A stretch of DNA of 64,000 bases, from NCBI GenBank assembly GCA_021234155.1, contig JAJEKV010000016.1, positions 20,831,863 through 20,895,862 of the forward strand, given 5' to 3'. The translations under genes were made by a program, and so were the position numbers. This document shows, piece by piece, positions 34,751 to 47,566 of the stretch; position 1 is the stretch's first letter, and every line of letters begins with the position of its first letter. Under the pieces are notes generated by a model. That model had not been told where the DNA came from, did not search any database, and saw nothing but the letters and a program-made list of their open reading frames with translations. This DNA is from Isoetes taiwanensis (taxonomy: Eukaryota > Streptophyta > Lycopodiopsida > Isoetales > Isoetaceae).

Positions 34751-35221
34751 ATGCGATCAATTTCATGGAGGAGTCGAAGGAACAAAATTTGTGGCCAATC
34801 AATAGGATGAGTGGAATAGACGGCCATAACAACAAGGTTATAAAACTGTTTATTGATATGGGTATTCTTGATGGAATACCCATAGAATTTGCGCCACAGA
34901 AACTTTACAAAAGTATCATGGGTCTTTTCATGTTGGTGAGTCTATGCATGTTGTAAGCAAAATGGTAGTGCCATCGACCGTGGTGGCGTATCCTTCCAGG
35001 CTGTTGATCATATGAGCGACAAAACCGCCTGTTACTGTCGGATTTGGTGCAGGAAGTTCTTGTGCGGAGAATGCATAAAGCCCATGGCGTTCCGCCACAG
35101 CTCGACTCGGACCTGCTAGGGCTTCGCGAAAGGTGGGTGTTGAGAAGGTCACTGACTCAAAAAGAGCCGGATCTCTTGGAGCAGAAGCTTGAAGTTGAGT
35201 GAATTTGGGTGTAATGGCCAT
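34751..35221 (-). pseudogene. Extra 3' ORF, N-terminal fragment, copy B
   Basis: Starts MAITPKFTQLQASAPRD at 35221, as in copy A at 16046, and is cut after about 157 codons by the duplication join at 34751. The coiled coil, C-terminal half, PPT and 3' LTR are all missing, so this Ty3 copy cannot be complete. Confidence 0.8.
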
Positions 35222-35771
35222 GACAAAGAGCGTCAGAAAGGAACTGGAAGAGCGGATGTGAGAAGCCGGAGTGCGGAGAGCAGAAGACGAAAACGAAGAT
35301 AGACGAAAAGGTTTTAGGGCGCACAAGTTGTGGCGAAGGGACGTGATGAGGATGAAACAGCAATCGTTGATGGTGCCAGGTGGCGATAGATGCAAAGAAG
35401 GCGATTGAGAGGCAAAAATTTGGCTAAGTCCCCAAGTAGTTAAGGGAGAATCGATGAACGGTGGAGATGAGACGTGAATGAACAATCGGAGGTGACAGCT
35501 GGCGAAGGTACAAACATTAATTTCTGACGGGCGTGAAATGAAGGAATGTCATTTAATATTGGCATCTCGAAGTGGGATATCATAAAAAGGAAGTGAGAAG
35601 GTACCATGGCTAGATATGCGGCGGGAGAAAAGATTCCCAAGTTAGAAATGGCCTTGCATTGCAACCACGTTGGCGATTGGCTGATTGGTCCACGTCGACA
35701 GGGTGCCAGTCGGTTTGGCTATATAAGACGAGCAGTGGTCGAAGCGGAGACACCAGTTTGCGATTAGGAGC

Positions 35772-35906
35772 ATGGCCGGTTTGAACGAGAACTGCACTAT
35801 GCCGACGAACTGCCAGGAGTTGATTACTTGCAAAATGAATGATCTGGACCTCTGGAAATGCCGTAACCGCGGCATTCCTATGGATGGGAGGCAGTGGGAT
35901 GGCTGA
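35772..35906 (+). CDS. Possible antisense Cys-containing ORF, copy B
   Basis: Same 44-residue frame as at 16596-16730, with the same TATATAA box about 50 bases upstream. Being a duplicate, it gives no independent evidence of coding. Confidence 0.2.
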   Translation: MAGLNENCTMPTNCQELITCKMNDLDLWKCRNRGIPMDGRQWDG

Positions 35907-36149
35907 GCATCCCGACCCGCTGACGAATGCCATGGAGGTGGTGCTGCATCTGCGCTGGGATCCTGAACAAAACCTCTACCACATCCTCCGCATAACCTCT
36001 GCTCCCAACCCGGAGTAGAGGGTTTGTTTTAAACTTAGGATTTTGTAAATAGGGCTCAGCCCATAGCGGAAGTAGATGGGCTCTGCCCACATTATGTAAA
36101 GTTTCCTCCTATAATATAAATATGCAGCGTTAGTCACTATCCGTGATTT

Positions 36150-39100
36150 GAGATTCTTGTTCTCGCATAGGGTGTATGGATGCGTAGACTGTTGTATGAA
36201 ATTGTTTGAGGCGAAAGCCATTAACCAGTGTAGGTAATGGAGTGCCATCTAATTCGGCCAGCTTGAAAACGCTGGGTTGTACCACTTGAACAATTTGATA
36301 AGGACCAAGCCATCTGAACTTTAACTTCCCTGGAAAATTTTTGTAACGAGAGTAGGTAACTTATCTTGCCAATCTGCACGAGAGGCATCACAGATTTTCT
36401 TGAGAATTGTGATGAGAGTCTTGTTTGTGCTTTCAGCTAAACCATTCCCTTGAGGATAGTAAGGTGTGCTTTTCCGATGATGGATCAGTAGACAATCCGT
36501 CAGCTCTTTGATGGTGTGATTGACAAAATGAACACCTCTATCACTGATCAGTTCCGTGGGACAACCAAAACGCGTGATGATGTGCGTATAGAGGACCTTG
36601 GCTGTGCTTGCCGCAGTGTTGTCGGGAAGGGCGCAAGCCTCAACCCATTTGGTAGCGTAATCAGTGATGACCGGAATGTAGCGGGCACGGGTGTGTCGCG
36701 CAGGAGGATCAATGGGCCCCACAAAGTCCATTCCCCATTTGCTGAAGGGAAGTGGCGTGGCAACCGGTGTCAATGGGAGAGCGTCACGGGCCGTAGGCCT
36801 ACCCACACGTTGACAGACATCACACGTGCGGGCATGAGCGTGGGCATCCTTGAAGAGCGTGGGCCAGAAATAGCCTGCTAGAAGTATTTTGTGTGCCGTG
36901 GTGTCACCATGAAAATGACCACCACCAAGCCCCTCATGGGCGTGTCGAACGATATGGGGCACTTCATGAGGAAGAACACAGCGTCGAAGGACCATATCTT
37001 TGCCACGTTTGTACAGATGGCCCGCAACCATGGTGTAGTCACGGACCTCACGGAGAAACTGACGGTGGCATGATTGAAGCTTTGCGGGAGAGAGCGTGGG
37101 ATCTTCTGAGGGAAGTGCACCTGTGAGAAGATACTGCTGAAAATCATGAAACCAATGGGGCGTGGCCGTGACCAAAAATAGCTGAGCGTCCGAAAAGGCA
37201 TCTGAAACACCCGTGGAGGGATCATCTGTGTGGATGCGTGAGAGATAATCCGGGACAACATGAGATTTGCCATCTTTATGAATGATTTCAAAAGGAGCGA
37301 ATTCTTGTAGAAGAAGGACCCAACGAGCAATTCTGCCCGTGGGCGTGGACTTGTTGATCAAATATAGAAGGGCATGATGGTCAACAAAGAACTTAATTTA
37401 GCTGCCCAAGAGATAATGACGGAAACGTTGGACACAAAAAATTAAGCCCAAGGCCTCCCGCTCAGTGGCAGAATAGTTGCGCTCAGCAGGATTGAGTTTT
37501 CTGCTGGCATAACGGTTCGGTTTGTCGGCGTGCGCATCATATGCTTGAGAAAGAACAGCACCAATTGCAAATGCTGAGACATCAACATGAACATGAAAAT
37601 GCTTGTCCCATTGAGGAGGAACAAGCACGGGGGCCTGAGTAAGCAAGATCTTCAACTGTTGGAAAGCAGCGTCCGCCTGGGAATTCCAAGCCCAAGTGGA
37701 TTCATCACCCGTGAGTTTATGAATGGGATCAGCAATGACTGCAAGTCCAGGAATGAAGGTGGAATAATAATTGACCTTGCCCAGGAAGGATCGGGTCTCT
37801 TTGATATTAGATGGTGCTTGAGCGTTAAGCACGCAACTGATTTTAGCAGGATCCGTGGTGATACCTGCTTGACTGACCACATGTCCTAACAGAACACCAG
37901 AGGTGACGCAGAAGGTGCATTTCTCAGGATTGAGACTAATGCCTGACTCATCACATTTCTGAAAGACGAGTTCTAAGGTGATCATCCATGGAACTGTAGG
38001 CTGAAAAGTCATCTTGAAAAATCTGGAGGAAGGGTTGCTCCTTCATATAATCATGAAAAACAGAGAGCATGATGCGCTGAAACGTTGATGGAGAGTTGGA
38101 TAACCCAAAAGGAACCACCTTATAGGCAAAAGTGCCCCACGGGGTGGTGAAGGTAGTCTTAAGTTGATCAGCTTCTTTGATTGAAATTTGATTGTAACCT
38201 GAAAAACTATCCATGAAGGAGTACATTTCATGACCAGCGACCTCTTCCAGAACCTGGTCTGTGAACGGAAGCGGAAAATGATCTCGCTCCGTGGCCTGAT
38301 TGAGTTTGCGATAGTCCACGCAAACGCGGATCTTACCGTTGTGTTTGAGAGCAATGACGATGGGGCTCACCCATTCAGAATGTTTGACCTCGTAGATCAA
38401 ACCTGCAGCTAGAAGTTTGTCAATTTCAGCTTTGACTCGGTCACGGTAATTTGGGTTGAGCCTGTACTGTCGTTGCTAGACAGGACATGCATCTGATTTG
38501 GTAGGAATGGTGAGTTCTCCCAAGTCTTTGTTGATGCCACGAAGATCTTTATAGCTCCAGGCAAAAATGTGTTTGAACTTTTTGAAAAGCGTGATGGCGC
38601 GTGCTCGATAGGTGGTCGGAAGATTTGCAGCTAGGCGGACTGGCTGATTGTTGCCAACGTCCACAATCTCTACCTCAGGAGTTTGAATGTGAAGAACAAC
38701 TTCCTTGTGATGAACAATATGAGCAGGAGGTTGAAACATGACAGGAGGAGCTGCATTTTGTGTTGTGAAGAAAAGCGGTTGCTGAGCGTCATCCAACAGG
38801 GGTTGCTTCATGACGGCATGAACGTCCAGCGTGGCAGGAGAAAAGTCTGTATCAGAAAAATGGTCGATACGTTGAATTCGATTGCAAGGAGCCAGGTAAG
38901 GGTCGAGCAGAGCAGCCACAGCCTGGTCCTAATCCAGAGTCATCTCTCCCCAGGGATCAGCATATTCCGGGTAGGATGAAAGAGGCAGACTCACTGGTGG
39001 AGCCTGAACGTGATAGATATTCTGTGCTTCTTCAGAATCAGTGTCGGAGAGAGAAGGTTCGGCATGTTCAACAGAGATGATCTTGCCGGTTTCCAAATCC

Positions 39101-39237
39101 ATGGTAGCATTGAGACGACCATCTATAATGACGAGCTGGTCCGTGGCCCAGTAATGAATACTTTTGGCCTGACGGAGAAAAGGTCTGCCGACCAACATTT
39201 GATAATCACCGGGATCTTCACCGGGCTTTCCAAACAC
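36150..39237 (-). pseudogene. Ty3 pol (RT, RNase H, integrase), copy B
   Basis: The better preserved pol. 39237-38929 is the end of protease to pre-RT. 38919-38476 is the RT N-terminal part. 38400-37951 is the RT core (VCVDYRKLNQ, RDHFPLPFTDQVLEEVAGHE, FQDDFSAYS). 38012-37398 is the RT thumb plus RNase H. 37361-36321 is a 346-residue integrase with the HHCC zinc site and D,D,E intact (GMDFVGP; ISDRGVHF; GLAESTNK). In-frame stops remain at 38929 (TAG), 38476 (TAG) and 37396 (TAA), plus frameshifts after the RT active site (about 37.98 kb) and at the integrase end (about 36.33 kb). The last two stops are shared with copy A. Confidence 0.9.
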
Positions 39238-41805
39238 CGAATTCTAGAGGAAATCGCAACTCGCCGATATTGATGTGAAGCAGGGGTGTGACGCCTTGTG
39301 GGCGCGTGATATGGCCATTGGCCAACTTGATATCATAAGGGGCACGGTAAAGTTGCTTGATGCCCATTTGCTTGCGGAGTTTATCCGTGATGAGATTGAC
39401 AAAGACTACCCCGCCAATTTGAACATGGTTGACTTGTTGATTTCCCCACCGTGGCATGTACCGTGGGTGTGGAGGTAGTGACCGCCCCAACCAAAACCGG
39501 TGGAAAGGGGCAACGGGTCCTTGAGAGCAGGACACGATTTCAAAATAGTTGCCGACTTAAAGGAATTTTGATTTTTGCTAGCTCCTCTTGGAGTTCCAAC
39601 GGCACATGAGAAAATGGATCATTTGGATCCAATGGAGCAGGAGTGCGGGTAATGAAGCAAGCAACTTCTTGAGAAGCTCCACCTGCGGCAATATTGGATA
39701 TGTCCGAGAGCGTGGAGGTTGAGATGATGGAGGTGCATCCCCGACGCCGCCGAAGCTCGGTGTTGGCATGTACATTAGCCAATTAAAGGCCCTTGCCAGC
39801 CTTGCATGAGATTGAGAATATTTTGTCCGACTTTGGGCATGACATGAGGCATGAGGTTATCGGATCTGCGGCAAAGTGAACCTTTTTGTCCTCAAAGATG
39901 AGGGATCGTGGTCAACCGCAAAAGCAAAGGCGTATCATGAGGAAGGATGGTCAAGGGGGCGTGACGCCTCCGGTTCCGGCGCGGAAACCAACCCAACCCA
40001 ATTTGACGGTTGAACTGGAGGATTGAGAGCCCGATAAATCTCTTCCCGGGCTTGTTGATCCAATCGAGGAGTTGCCGCAGAGCTGATTGATACCTTGATC
40101 GCTGAGGCACGCGTGGTGGTTTCGAAGAACGGTGACGAGGGCCCCGCTTTTGCCATTTGCGATCCAAAGTTGATAGGCCGCGGAGGCGCATACTAACGTG
40201 GTTTGATTCGCACCTAAAAGTTGGACTTGAACTTGAGGAAGTTGAGGGCATGCCGTGGTGGTATGACCCCATTCCAAACAATGATAGCACTGAGCTTTAG
40301 CAGGATCAAAAGGAGGACGGTTGCTTTGTCCCCGTGACTGCGGAGATTGTTGATACTGTTGAGGAGGTTGTGCTTGAAATTGTTGAGGTCGATAGGACGC
40401 TTCTTCGCGGAGGCATGGTCGGACTTGATAAACCATCTTTGCCTGGGGGCGTAGGATGAGTACGAAAGTGCATTCTTTTTCGTGGCATGATTGCACATGT
40501 TGCAGCGTTTACAATGAGGAGGGCCATTGGAGGAGTTGCACTCATTGGCCAGATGGCCTTGATATTTGCAGATGTGGCACCAGATTTGGCTGCGTTGAGG
40601 ATTTGAGTGTTGAGGCTGAACGGTAGTCTGAGGGACCATGACAGGGGGAATGAAAGGGAGCTCTTGGAGAGCCACGCCACGGGAGGAAACATTAACTGAA
40701 TGATTGACAAGTTCGATGGTCTGCTCCAAAGTCTTGGGGCGCAGATATTCAGTCATGAGACGGATAGCAGGAGGAAGTCCCTGGAGAAATCAGACAAGGA
40801 TCTGGCTCTGCGTGGGGTACTCTTGGAGTTTGCTGAGCAGTATATGAAGACGATCCGCAAAATCCCGGGCTGACTCCGAGGGCTCTTGCTGAAGATCATT
40901 GAGTTGTTTGAGAAGAAGTTGATCATCATCTGTGGTCCCATTATAATGAGAAAGGAAAGCAGTCTTCATTTCAGTCCAGTTTTGTTTCCAATGGCTTTTG
41001 ATTGCCATGAGCCATTGATGAGGAGAGCCATGGTGGAAAAGATATGGAACTTCAGTTGAGGTTGAGCGTGACCATTTAGGACAGCCAGAGCCTCAAATTC
41101 TTCCATGTGGGCTTGAGCACTTTGATCCAATGGTTTGCCTTTAGTACTGCCAAAAGTAGGATAGGTCAGTTTGAGAGTCTGAAAAAAAGATTGTGACTGG
41201 CCTTGTGCATAGAGAGGCGGTGTATAAGAAGGAACATAATGGGGCGGAACTTCCATGGTGTCCGTATGAGGTGGCAAAGGAGCATAAAGACCTTGAAGAT
41301 GTGCAAAAGGAGGCTCCGGTGGTGGAAGGACCTTGGAGTGCGTGTTCATGAGGTTTAAGATCGGTAAGAGTGTAAACAGGAAGTGTTTCTTGAAAAGAAG
41401 AGGACTGAGGATATGTCGGAACCTGGGGAGGGCCGAAAGAAACATGGGGATAACCCATTCCACCAGGGGGGGATGATGGTTGTGAAGGCATAGGAGTATG
41501 GCCAGAGGAGATATGAATGTAGGCACTCTCTGAAGTGTGGAAATAAGCGGGAGGTTCTTTGAACAGTGTATGATGATGAGGTGACCGAGGTTGTGAACAA
41601 TGTTTACACGCCTGGAGGAGAGCGGGACGAGAGTGAACACGAGGAGTAGGTGGCGCCGACCGAGCTCGTGGAGTTTAATATGGCCTCCCTCAATATCATA
41701 ACCTGTGTCATACATATCTCGAGCAACTTCCCGACGTTGATGGCGCTCCAAGTGAGACGCGGTCTGGCTAAGAAGCTCCTCTGGAGTGAAAGCACGAGCA
41801 GACAT
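39218..41805 (-). pseudogene. Ty3 gag-protease, copy B proximal
   Basis: Same order as 20045-22615: His/Pro-rich N-terminus, capsid-like segment, three CCHC knuckles, linker, protease. Between 39480 and 40500 it is littered with one-to-three-base changes relative to the other three gag copies, nearly all where those have CAG or CTG. The frame is broken repeatedly and one protease residue changes (IDGGS reads IGGV). The dense, localised pattern suggests consensus error more than ageing. Confidence 0.8.
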
Positions 41806-41853
41806 GATTGAAGAATGAAGGAAAAGAAAATCAGACCCGGCAACGGGCGACAA

Positions 41854-42324
41854 TGTTTGGGGTCCGGGTTCGAAACTCTGCAAGAGCCCCGGCTGAGGAG
41901 GACCCGTGGATCAAACAGGAGAATCCAATAGCTGTGTCACGCGGGATTTGCAAAAGAAACTAAGGAAGGGAAAAGAGACGAACAAGAGAAACAAAAAGAA
42001 TAATGTAGAACACAATGAAGACAACAATATATAGTACGATGGCCTTTGGCCCAACATAGATACTCTGTCAGATCTCGGTGCCGACTCCTAGAAGGAGGCC
42101 TGATTTGCAGGAATGCTGGCAGTGCCTCTTGAGGTGCCTGAAGTCACGCTGACGCTGTCGCTGGCGGTGACGGCCCGTCACTTGTCTGTCCTTGACCTCT
42201 TCGTGCCCGTGGCCTTCGTGGTCTGCTGCTTGGATGGCGGCTTGGGCTTCTGCGGGGCCTTTGACGACTGACCTGTGCCTGACTGTGGATCCTTGGCCTT
42301 GACCTGGTCCGTCGTGTGCATGAA
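41854..42324 (-). repeat. Internal truncated LTR, copy B
   Basis: Equivalent of 22663-23136, ending at GTGTGCATGAA before the protease block. It shows the same join, so the nested duplication was present before the 19.2-kb event. Confidence 0.8.
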
Positions 42325-44696
42325 CATGGTTGACTTGTTGATTTCCCACCGTGGCATGTACCGTGGGTGTGGAGGTAGTGACTGCCCCAACCAAAACCGT
42401 GGAAAGGGGCAACTGGTCCTTGAGAGCAGGACACAGTTTCAAAATAGTTGCCAGACTTAAAGGAATTTTGATTTTTGCTAGCTCCTCTTGGAGTTCCAAC
42501 GGCACATGAGAAAATGGATCAGCTGGATCCAATGGAGCAGGAGTGCGGGGTAATGAAGCAGCAATTTCTTGGAGAAGCTCCAACTCTGCAGCAATATTCA
42601 GATATGTCTGAGAGCGTGGAGGTTGAGATGATGGAGGTGCATCCTGACGCTGCTGAGCTCTGGTGTTGGCATGTACATTAGCCAGTGTGCGTCCTTCAGC
42701 AGCTTGCATGAGATTCAGAATATTTTGTCTGACTTTGGGCATGACATGAGGCATGAGGTTATCCAGATCTGCGGCAAAGTGAACCTTTTTGTCCTCAGCA
42801 TGAGGGATCGTGTCAACTGCAAAAGCAGGTTGCGTATCATGAGGAAGGATGGTCAAGGGGCGTGACGCCCTGGTCTGGCGTGAAACCAACCCAACCCAAT
42901 TTGACGGTTGAACTGGAGGATTGAGAGCCTGATAAATCTCTTCCTGGGCTTGTTGATCCAACTGAGGAGTTGCTGCAGGAGCTGATTGATACCTTGATCG
43001 TTGAGGCACGCGTGGTGGTTTCCGAAGAACAGGACGAGGGCCCTGTTTGCCATTTGCGATCCAAAGTTGATAGGCCGTGAGGCGTACTAACGTGGTTTGA
43101 TTCGTACCTAAAAGTTGGACTTGAACTTGAGGAAGTTGAGGGCATGCCGTGGTGGTATGACCCCATTCCAAACAATGATAGCACTGAGCTTTAGCAGATC
43201 AAAAGGAGGGACGGTTGCTTTGTCCCGTGGATCATGAGATTGTTGATACTGTTGAGGAGGTTGTGCTTGAAATTGTTGAGGTCGATAGGACGTTTGCTGC
43301 GGAGGCATGGTCTGGACTTGATAAACCATCTTTTGCCGGAAGGGCGTAGGATGAGTACGAGTGCATTCTTCCGTGGCATGATTGCACATATTTGCAAGCG
43401 TTTTACAATGAGGAGGGCCATTGGAGGAGTTGCACTCATTGGCCGATGGCCTTGATATTTTGCAGATGTGGCACCGATTTGGTCTGCGTTGAGGATTTGA
43501 GTGTTGAGGCTGAACGGTAGTCCGAGGGACCATGGTGGGGAATGAAAGGGAGCTCTTGGAGAGCCACGCCACGGGGAGGAAACATTAACTGAATGATTGA
43601 CAAGTTCGATGGTCTGCTCCAAAGTCTTGGGGCGCAGATATTCAGTCATGAGACGGATAGCAGGAGGAAGTCCCTGGAGAAATCAGACAAGGATCTGGCT
43701 CTGCGTGGGGTACTCTTGGAGTTTGCTGAGCAAGATATGAAGACGATCCGCAAAATCCCGGGCTGACTCGAGGGCTCTTTGCCGGAAGATCATTGAGTTG
43801 TTTGAGAAGAAGTTGATCATCATCCGCGGGTCCCATTATAATGAGAAAGGAAAGCGATCTTCATTTCAGTCCGCTTTTGTTTCCAATGGCTTTTGATTGC
43901 CATGAGCCATTGATGAGGAGAGCCATGGTGGAAAAGATATGGAACTTCGGGGTTGAGGTTGAGCGTGACCATTTAGGACAGCCAGAGCCTCAAATTCTTC
44001 CATGTGGGCTTGAGCACTTTGATCCAATGGTTTGCCTTTAGTACTGCCAAAAGTAGGATAGGTCAGTTTGAGAGTCTGAAAAAAAGATTGTGACTGGCCT
44101 TGTGCATAGAGAGGCGGTGTATAAGAAGGAACATAATGGGGTGGAACTTCCATGGTGTCCGTATGAGGTGGCAAAGGAGCATAAAGACCTTGAAGATGTG
44201 CAAAAGGAGGCTCCGGTGGTGGAGGACCTTGGAGTGCGTGTTCATGAGGTTTAAGATCGGTAAGAGTGTAAACAGGAAGTGTTTCTTGAAAAGAAGAGGA
44301 CTGAGGATATGTCGGAACCTGGGGAGGGCCGAAAGAAACATGGGGATAACCCATTCCACCAGGGGGGGATGATGGTTGTGAAGGCATAGGAGTATGGCCA
44401 GAGGAGATATGAATGTAGGCACTCTCTGAAGTGTGGAAATAAGCGGGAGGTTGCTGAACAGGTGTATGATGAGGTGACTGAGGTTGTGAACAATGTTTAC
44501 ACGCTGGAGGAGAGCCAGGACGAGAGTGAACACGAGGAGTAGGTGGCGCCGACTGAGCTCGTGAGCGAATATGGCCTCCCTCAATATCATAACCTGTGTC
44601 ATACATATCTCGAGCAACTTCCCGACGTTGATGGCGCTCCAAGTGAGACGCGGTCTGGCTAAGAAGCTCCTCTGGAGTGAAAGCACGAGCAGACAT
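42068..44696 (-). pseudogene. Second gag copy fused to LTR, copy B
   Basis: Starts MSARAFTPEELLSQ at 44696. N-terminal 276 codons are open (44696-43866). The linker segment 43171-42068 is open for 367 codons and runs into the LTR. The zinc-knuckle zone, 43190-43980, is disrupted by small changes at CAG/CTG sites compared with 23922-24780. Confidence 0.8.
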
Positions 44697-44743
44697 GATT
44701 GAAGAATGAAGGAAAAGAAAATCAGACCCGGCAACGGTGACAA

Positions 44744-45247
44744 TGTTTGGGGTCTGGGTTCGGGAACTCCTGCAAGACAGCCCTGCTGTGAGGACCCGTG
44801 GATCAAACAGGAGAATCCAATAGCTGTGTCACGCGGGATTTGCAAAAGAAACTAAGGAAGGGAAAAGAGACGAACAAGAGAAACAAAAAGAACAATGTAG
44901 AACACAATGAAGAGAACAATATATAGTACGATGGCCTTTGGCCCAACATAGATACTCTGTCAGATCTCGGTGCCGACTCCTAGAAGGAGGCCTGATTTGC
45001 AGGAATGCTGGCAGTGCCTCTTGAGGTGCCTGAGGTCACGCTGACGCTGTCGCTGGCGGTGACGGCCCGTCACTTGTCTGTCCTTGACCTCTTCGTGCCC
45101 GTGGCCTTCGTGGTCTGCTGCTTAGATGGCGGCTTGGGCTTCTGCGGGGCCTTTGACGACTGACCTGTGCCTGACTGTGGATCCTTGGCCTTGACCTGGT
45201 CCGTCGTGTGCATGAATAGTCCTGTACCAGGACGTACAGGACTAACA
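44744..45247 (-). repeat. 5' LTR of the Ty3 element, copy B (504 bp)
   Basis: Matches 25549-26054 and has the same AAGTA flank at its outer edge. There is no partner 3' LTR for this copy, because the duplication starts inside the extra ORF. Confidence 0.85.
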
Positions 45248-47566
45248 AAGTAGGTTGAGGTCCTGAGAGGTTTGAGCTCATAAGAGATTGTGTGTTATTT
45301 TTGCAGAGGTTCAAAATATTCATGAAACGAATTGCTTTGGATGTTTGGCACCTCTAATGTTTGACAGGTAGACAAGAATATTAATTTGTAGACGTGACTA
45401 TATTGTTATAAGTGCATAGCCATCAGCTTCAGTCTAGACTTGCCAGCTTGCGTGTGCAATTTTTTGCTATTCCAAGTTTGTTTGAATTTACCCCATTTGA
45501 GTAAGTTAGCATGGCTAGCCTCCATTTGTTGGTTAAGGTTTTGTTCAACTTGTTTTCTAGAGTCCTTATTGTTCTATTAGGTTTCCCTATTCATTAATTC
45601 ATACTTCTTGATCTCTTCAAATTTTGCATTTTTTTGAAGTGATATTCATGTTTCCAAGTCTGACGTAGCATATTAGGTCCTTTGTTCAAGGTTTCGATGC
45701 ATGTTAGTTAAACGCACACATCTTTGGAGGTTTGATCATGTCCCAGTAGTTTTTTGAGGTGTTGTATTTAGGCTTGTATTTTGGTGTTTTGTTGTTCTAG
45801 TGTTGAGTCATTGGCCTTTGTGCCTAGATATGTTGTGCTTTTCCAGGTTCCCATGTTTTTAGAGAGTACAAATTTGCATCATTGGCCCTTGTGCCTAGAT
45901 ATGTCGTGCTTTTCTGGGTATTTGTTTGCTATCCTTCTAGGTCTTTTATTAGCTCCCTTGATTAGGTTTTGTATTAGCTCTTGAGTTCCCCTTGCTGTGT
46001 TTGTTCATCTCTCTCTCTTCGTTTTTTGGTTTATGATATTTGTCGGTTTTCGATTGATTTGGTTACCTTAGATAGTGATGGTGTACTATAAAGTTTTATT
46101 ATTCGATTCCCATTCTTTGTGTTGTGATCGCATCCTTTAATTTAGACGCATTGGAGTTGTGAAGAGCTTTTGTGTTCCTTTCACCTCTCTTTTAGTATTC
46201 TTAGTTGTTTGGATCTGCTTTGGTGCTCATTTTTCACTGTCTCCTTTGTTTTTAAGTGATGACATTGTATCCTCAATTCTTTAGGCATTCGATTTACAAA
46301 TCTTCTGCCTCTTTTTTCAGCATGCTTGTTTAGTGGTGTTGATTGAGTGCAACTAGGCTCTAGAAGTATGATTTATCTACGTTTCAAGATTAGCAGATAA
46401 ATCCGCTTCTTGAGGCTAGTTGAGAGAGTTCCCCTTAGAGTATTTATAGCCTTTTGCATCTCTTTCATTTTCATCAGCCGTCTTTGAGCCTCTCCCTTTG
46501 TCGTCGCTTGTCCCACCCTCGCCCCCTCCCACTTAAGTTGTTTAGCCGTGCGTTGTTGAAGTTTTCCTTTAGTCAATGTCTTGGTTTTTCATTGTCGACT
46601 GCTAGATCTTGTTATGGTATCTTGCACAATGGGGTCGGGGGGGTTGGGGGCTCTCATGCCAAGTATTGCGATTGTGGAAAGTCTCAAGTCTTGAGTGTTG
46701 GGATCTAAGTAGGTGGTAAGGTCTTCGTGTCTTGTACTTGCATTGTGGTGGATCATTTGTGGTGCTTATTTCAGACGATGTCGATGGACCGTATGCCATG
46801 GTGGTTGGCCCTTAATGTGTGTCAAAGATGTAGTGGTCCTCGTGCCAAGATTGAGGTCCTTGTGCCAGGTGTTTCATTATTTTCTTTCTGCAGATTTGCT
46901 CGAGATGGATGTGGTTTTGGACTTGTGACTATGCTGGTATTCATAATGATTCATTATGGGCCAAGCGTTCGGAGGATTTTGTTCGAGTTTTGCTAGGGTC
47001 TTGGCATGTTGGGGTCGTGTTGGGCATTAGTAGTGGCGGCATATGATTCTTCATGTAAAATTTATTGAGTTGAAAATCTCTTTGCGGCATTTTGATGCCT
47101 TTTGTGTGCCCAAAAAGGCCGGTGTGCATGAGGGATTATTGGAAGTGATAAAGTATTTGTAATACTATTTTAGAATAAAGGGGATGGCCATCCGGCTCAT
47201 ATGCCAAAGATGCTTGTTTGGTGGTGTTGATTGAGTGCAACTAGGCTCTAGAAGACGCAAAAATAGTGATCTTTGAGTCGAGGAATTGACCGCACTATGT
47301 ATGTTCTTCTCGCAGCCTTGATTCTTGGAGTTAGAAGACGATCTTTGGAGGCGTAATAAATTGCAAGGGGTCCAGAGGTCTATGCACAAAGAAATTCTCA
47401 GGTGGGGTTTTGCTATTGATCAATTGAGGTGCTTTGAGTTGCCATGATTAGTCTGTACATGATTTTTGCATGCAAATATGATAAACTTTGAATTCATTGG
47501 ACACTCATAAGGCTAAAAAATGTAATCAATGCTTGGAAACATCTCTGTAAGGCTGATTCTAAGTCG
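45248..47566. other. Copy B of the 26.1-28.4 kb intergenic flank
   Basis: Repeats 26055-28364, including the 49-bp direct repeat (from 46318) and the promoter-like block (from 46366). A few small differences occur, for example near 46.23 and 47.25 kb. No gene is seen. Confidence 0.6.
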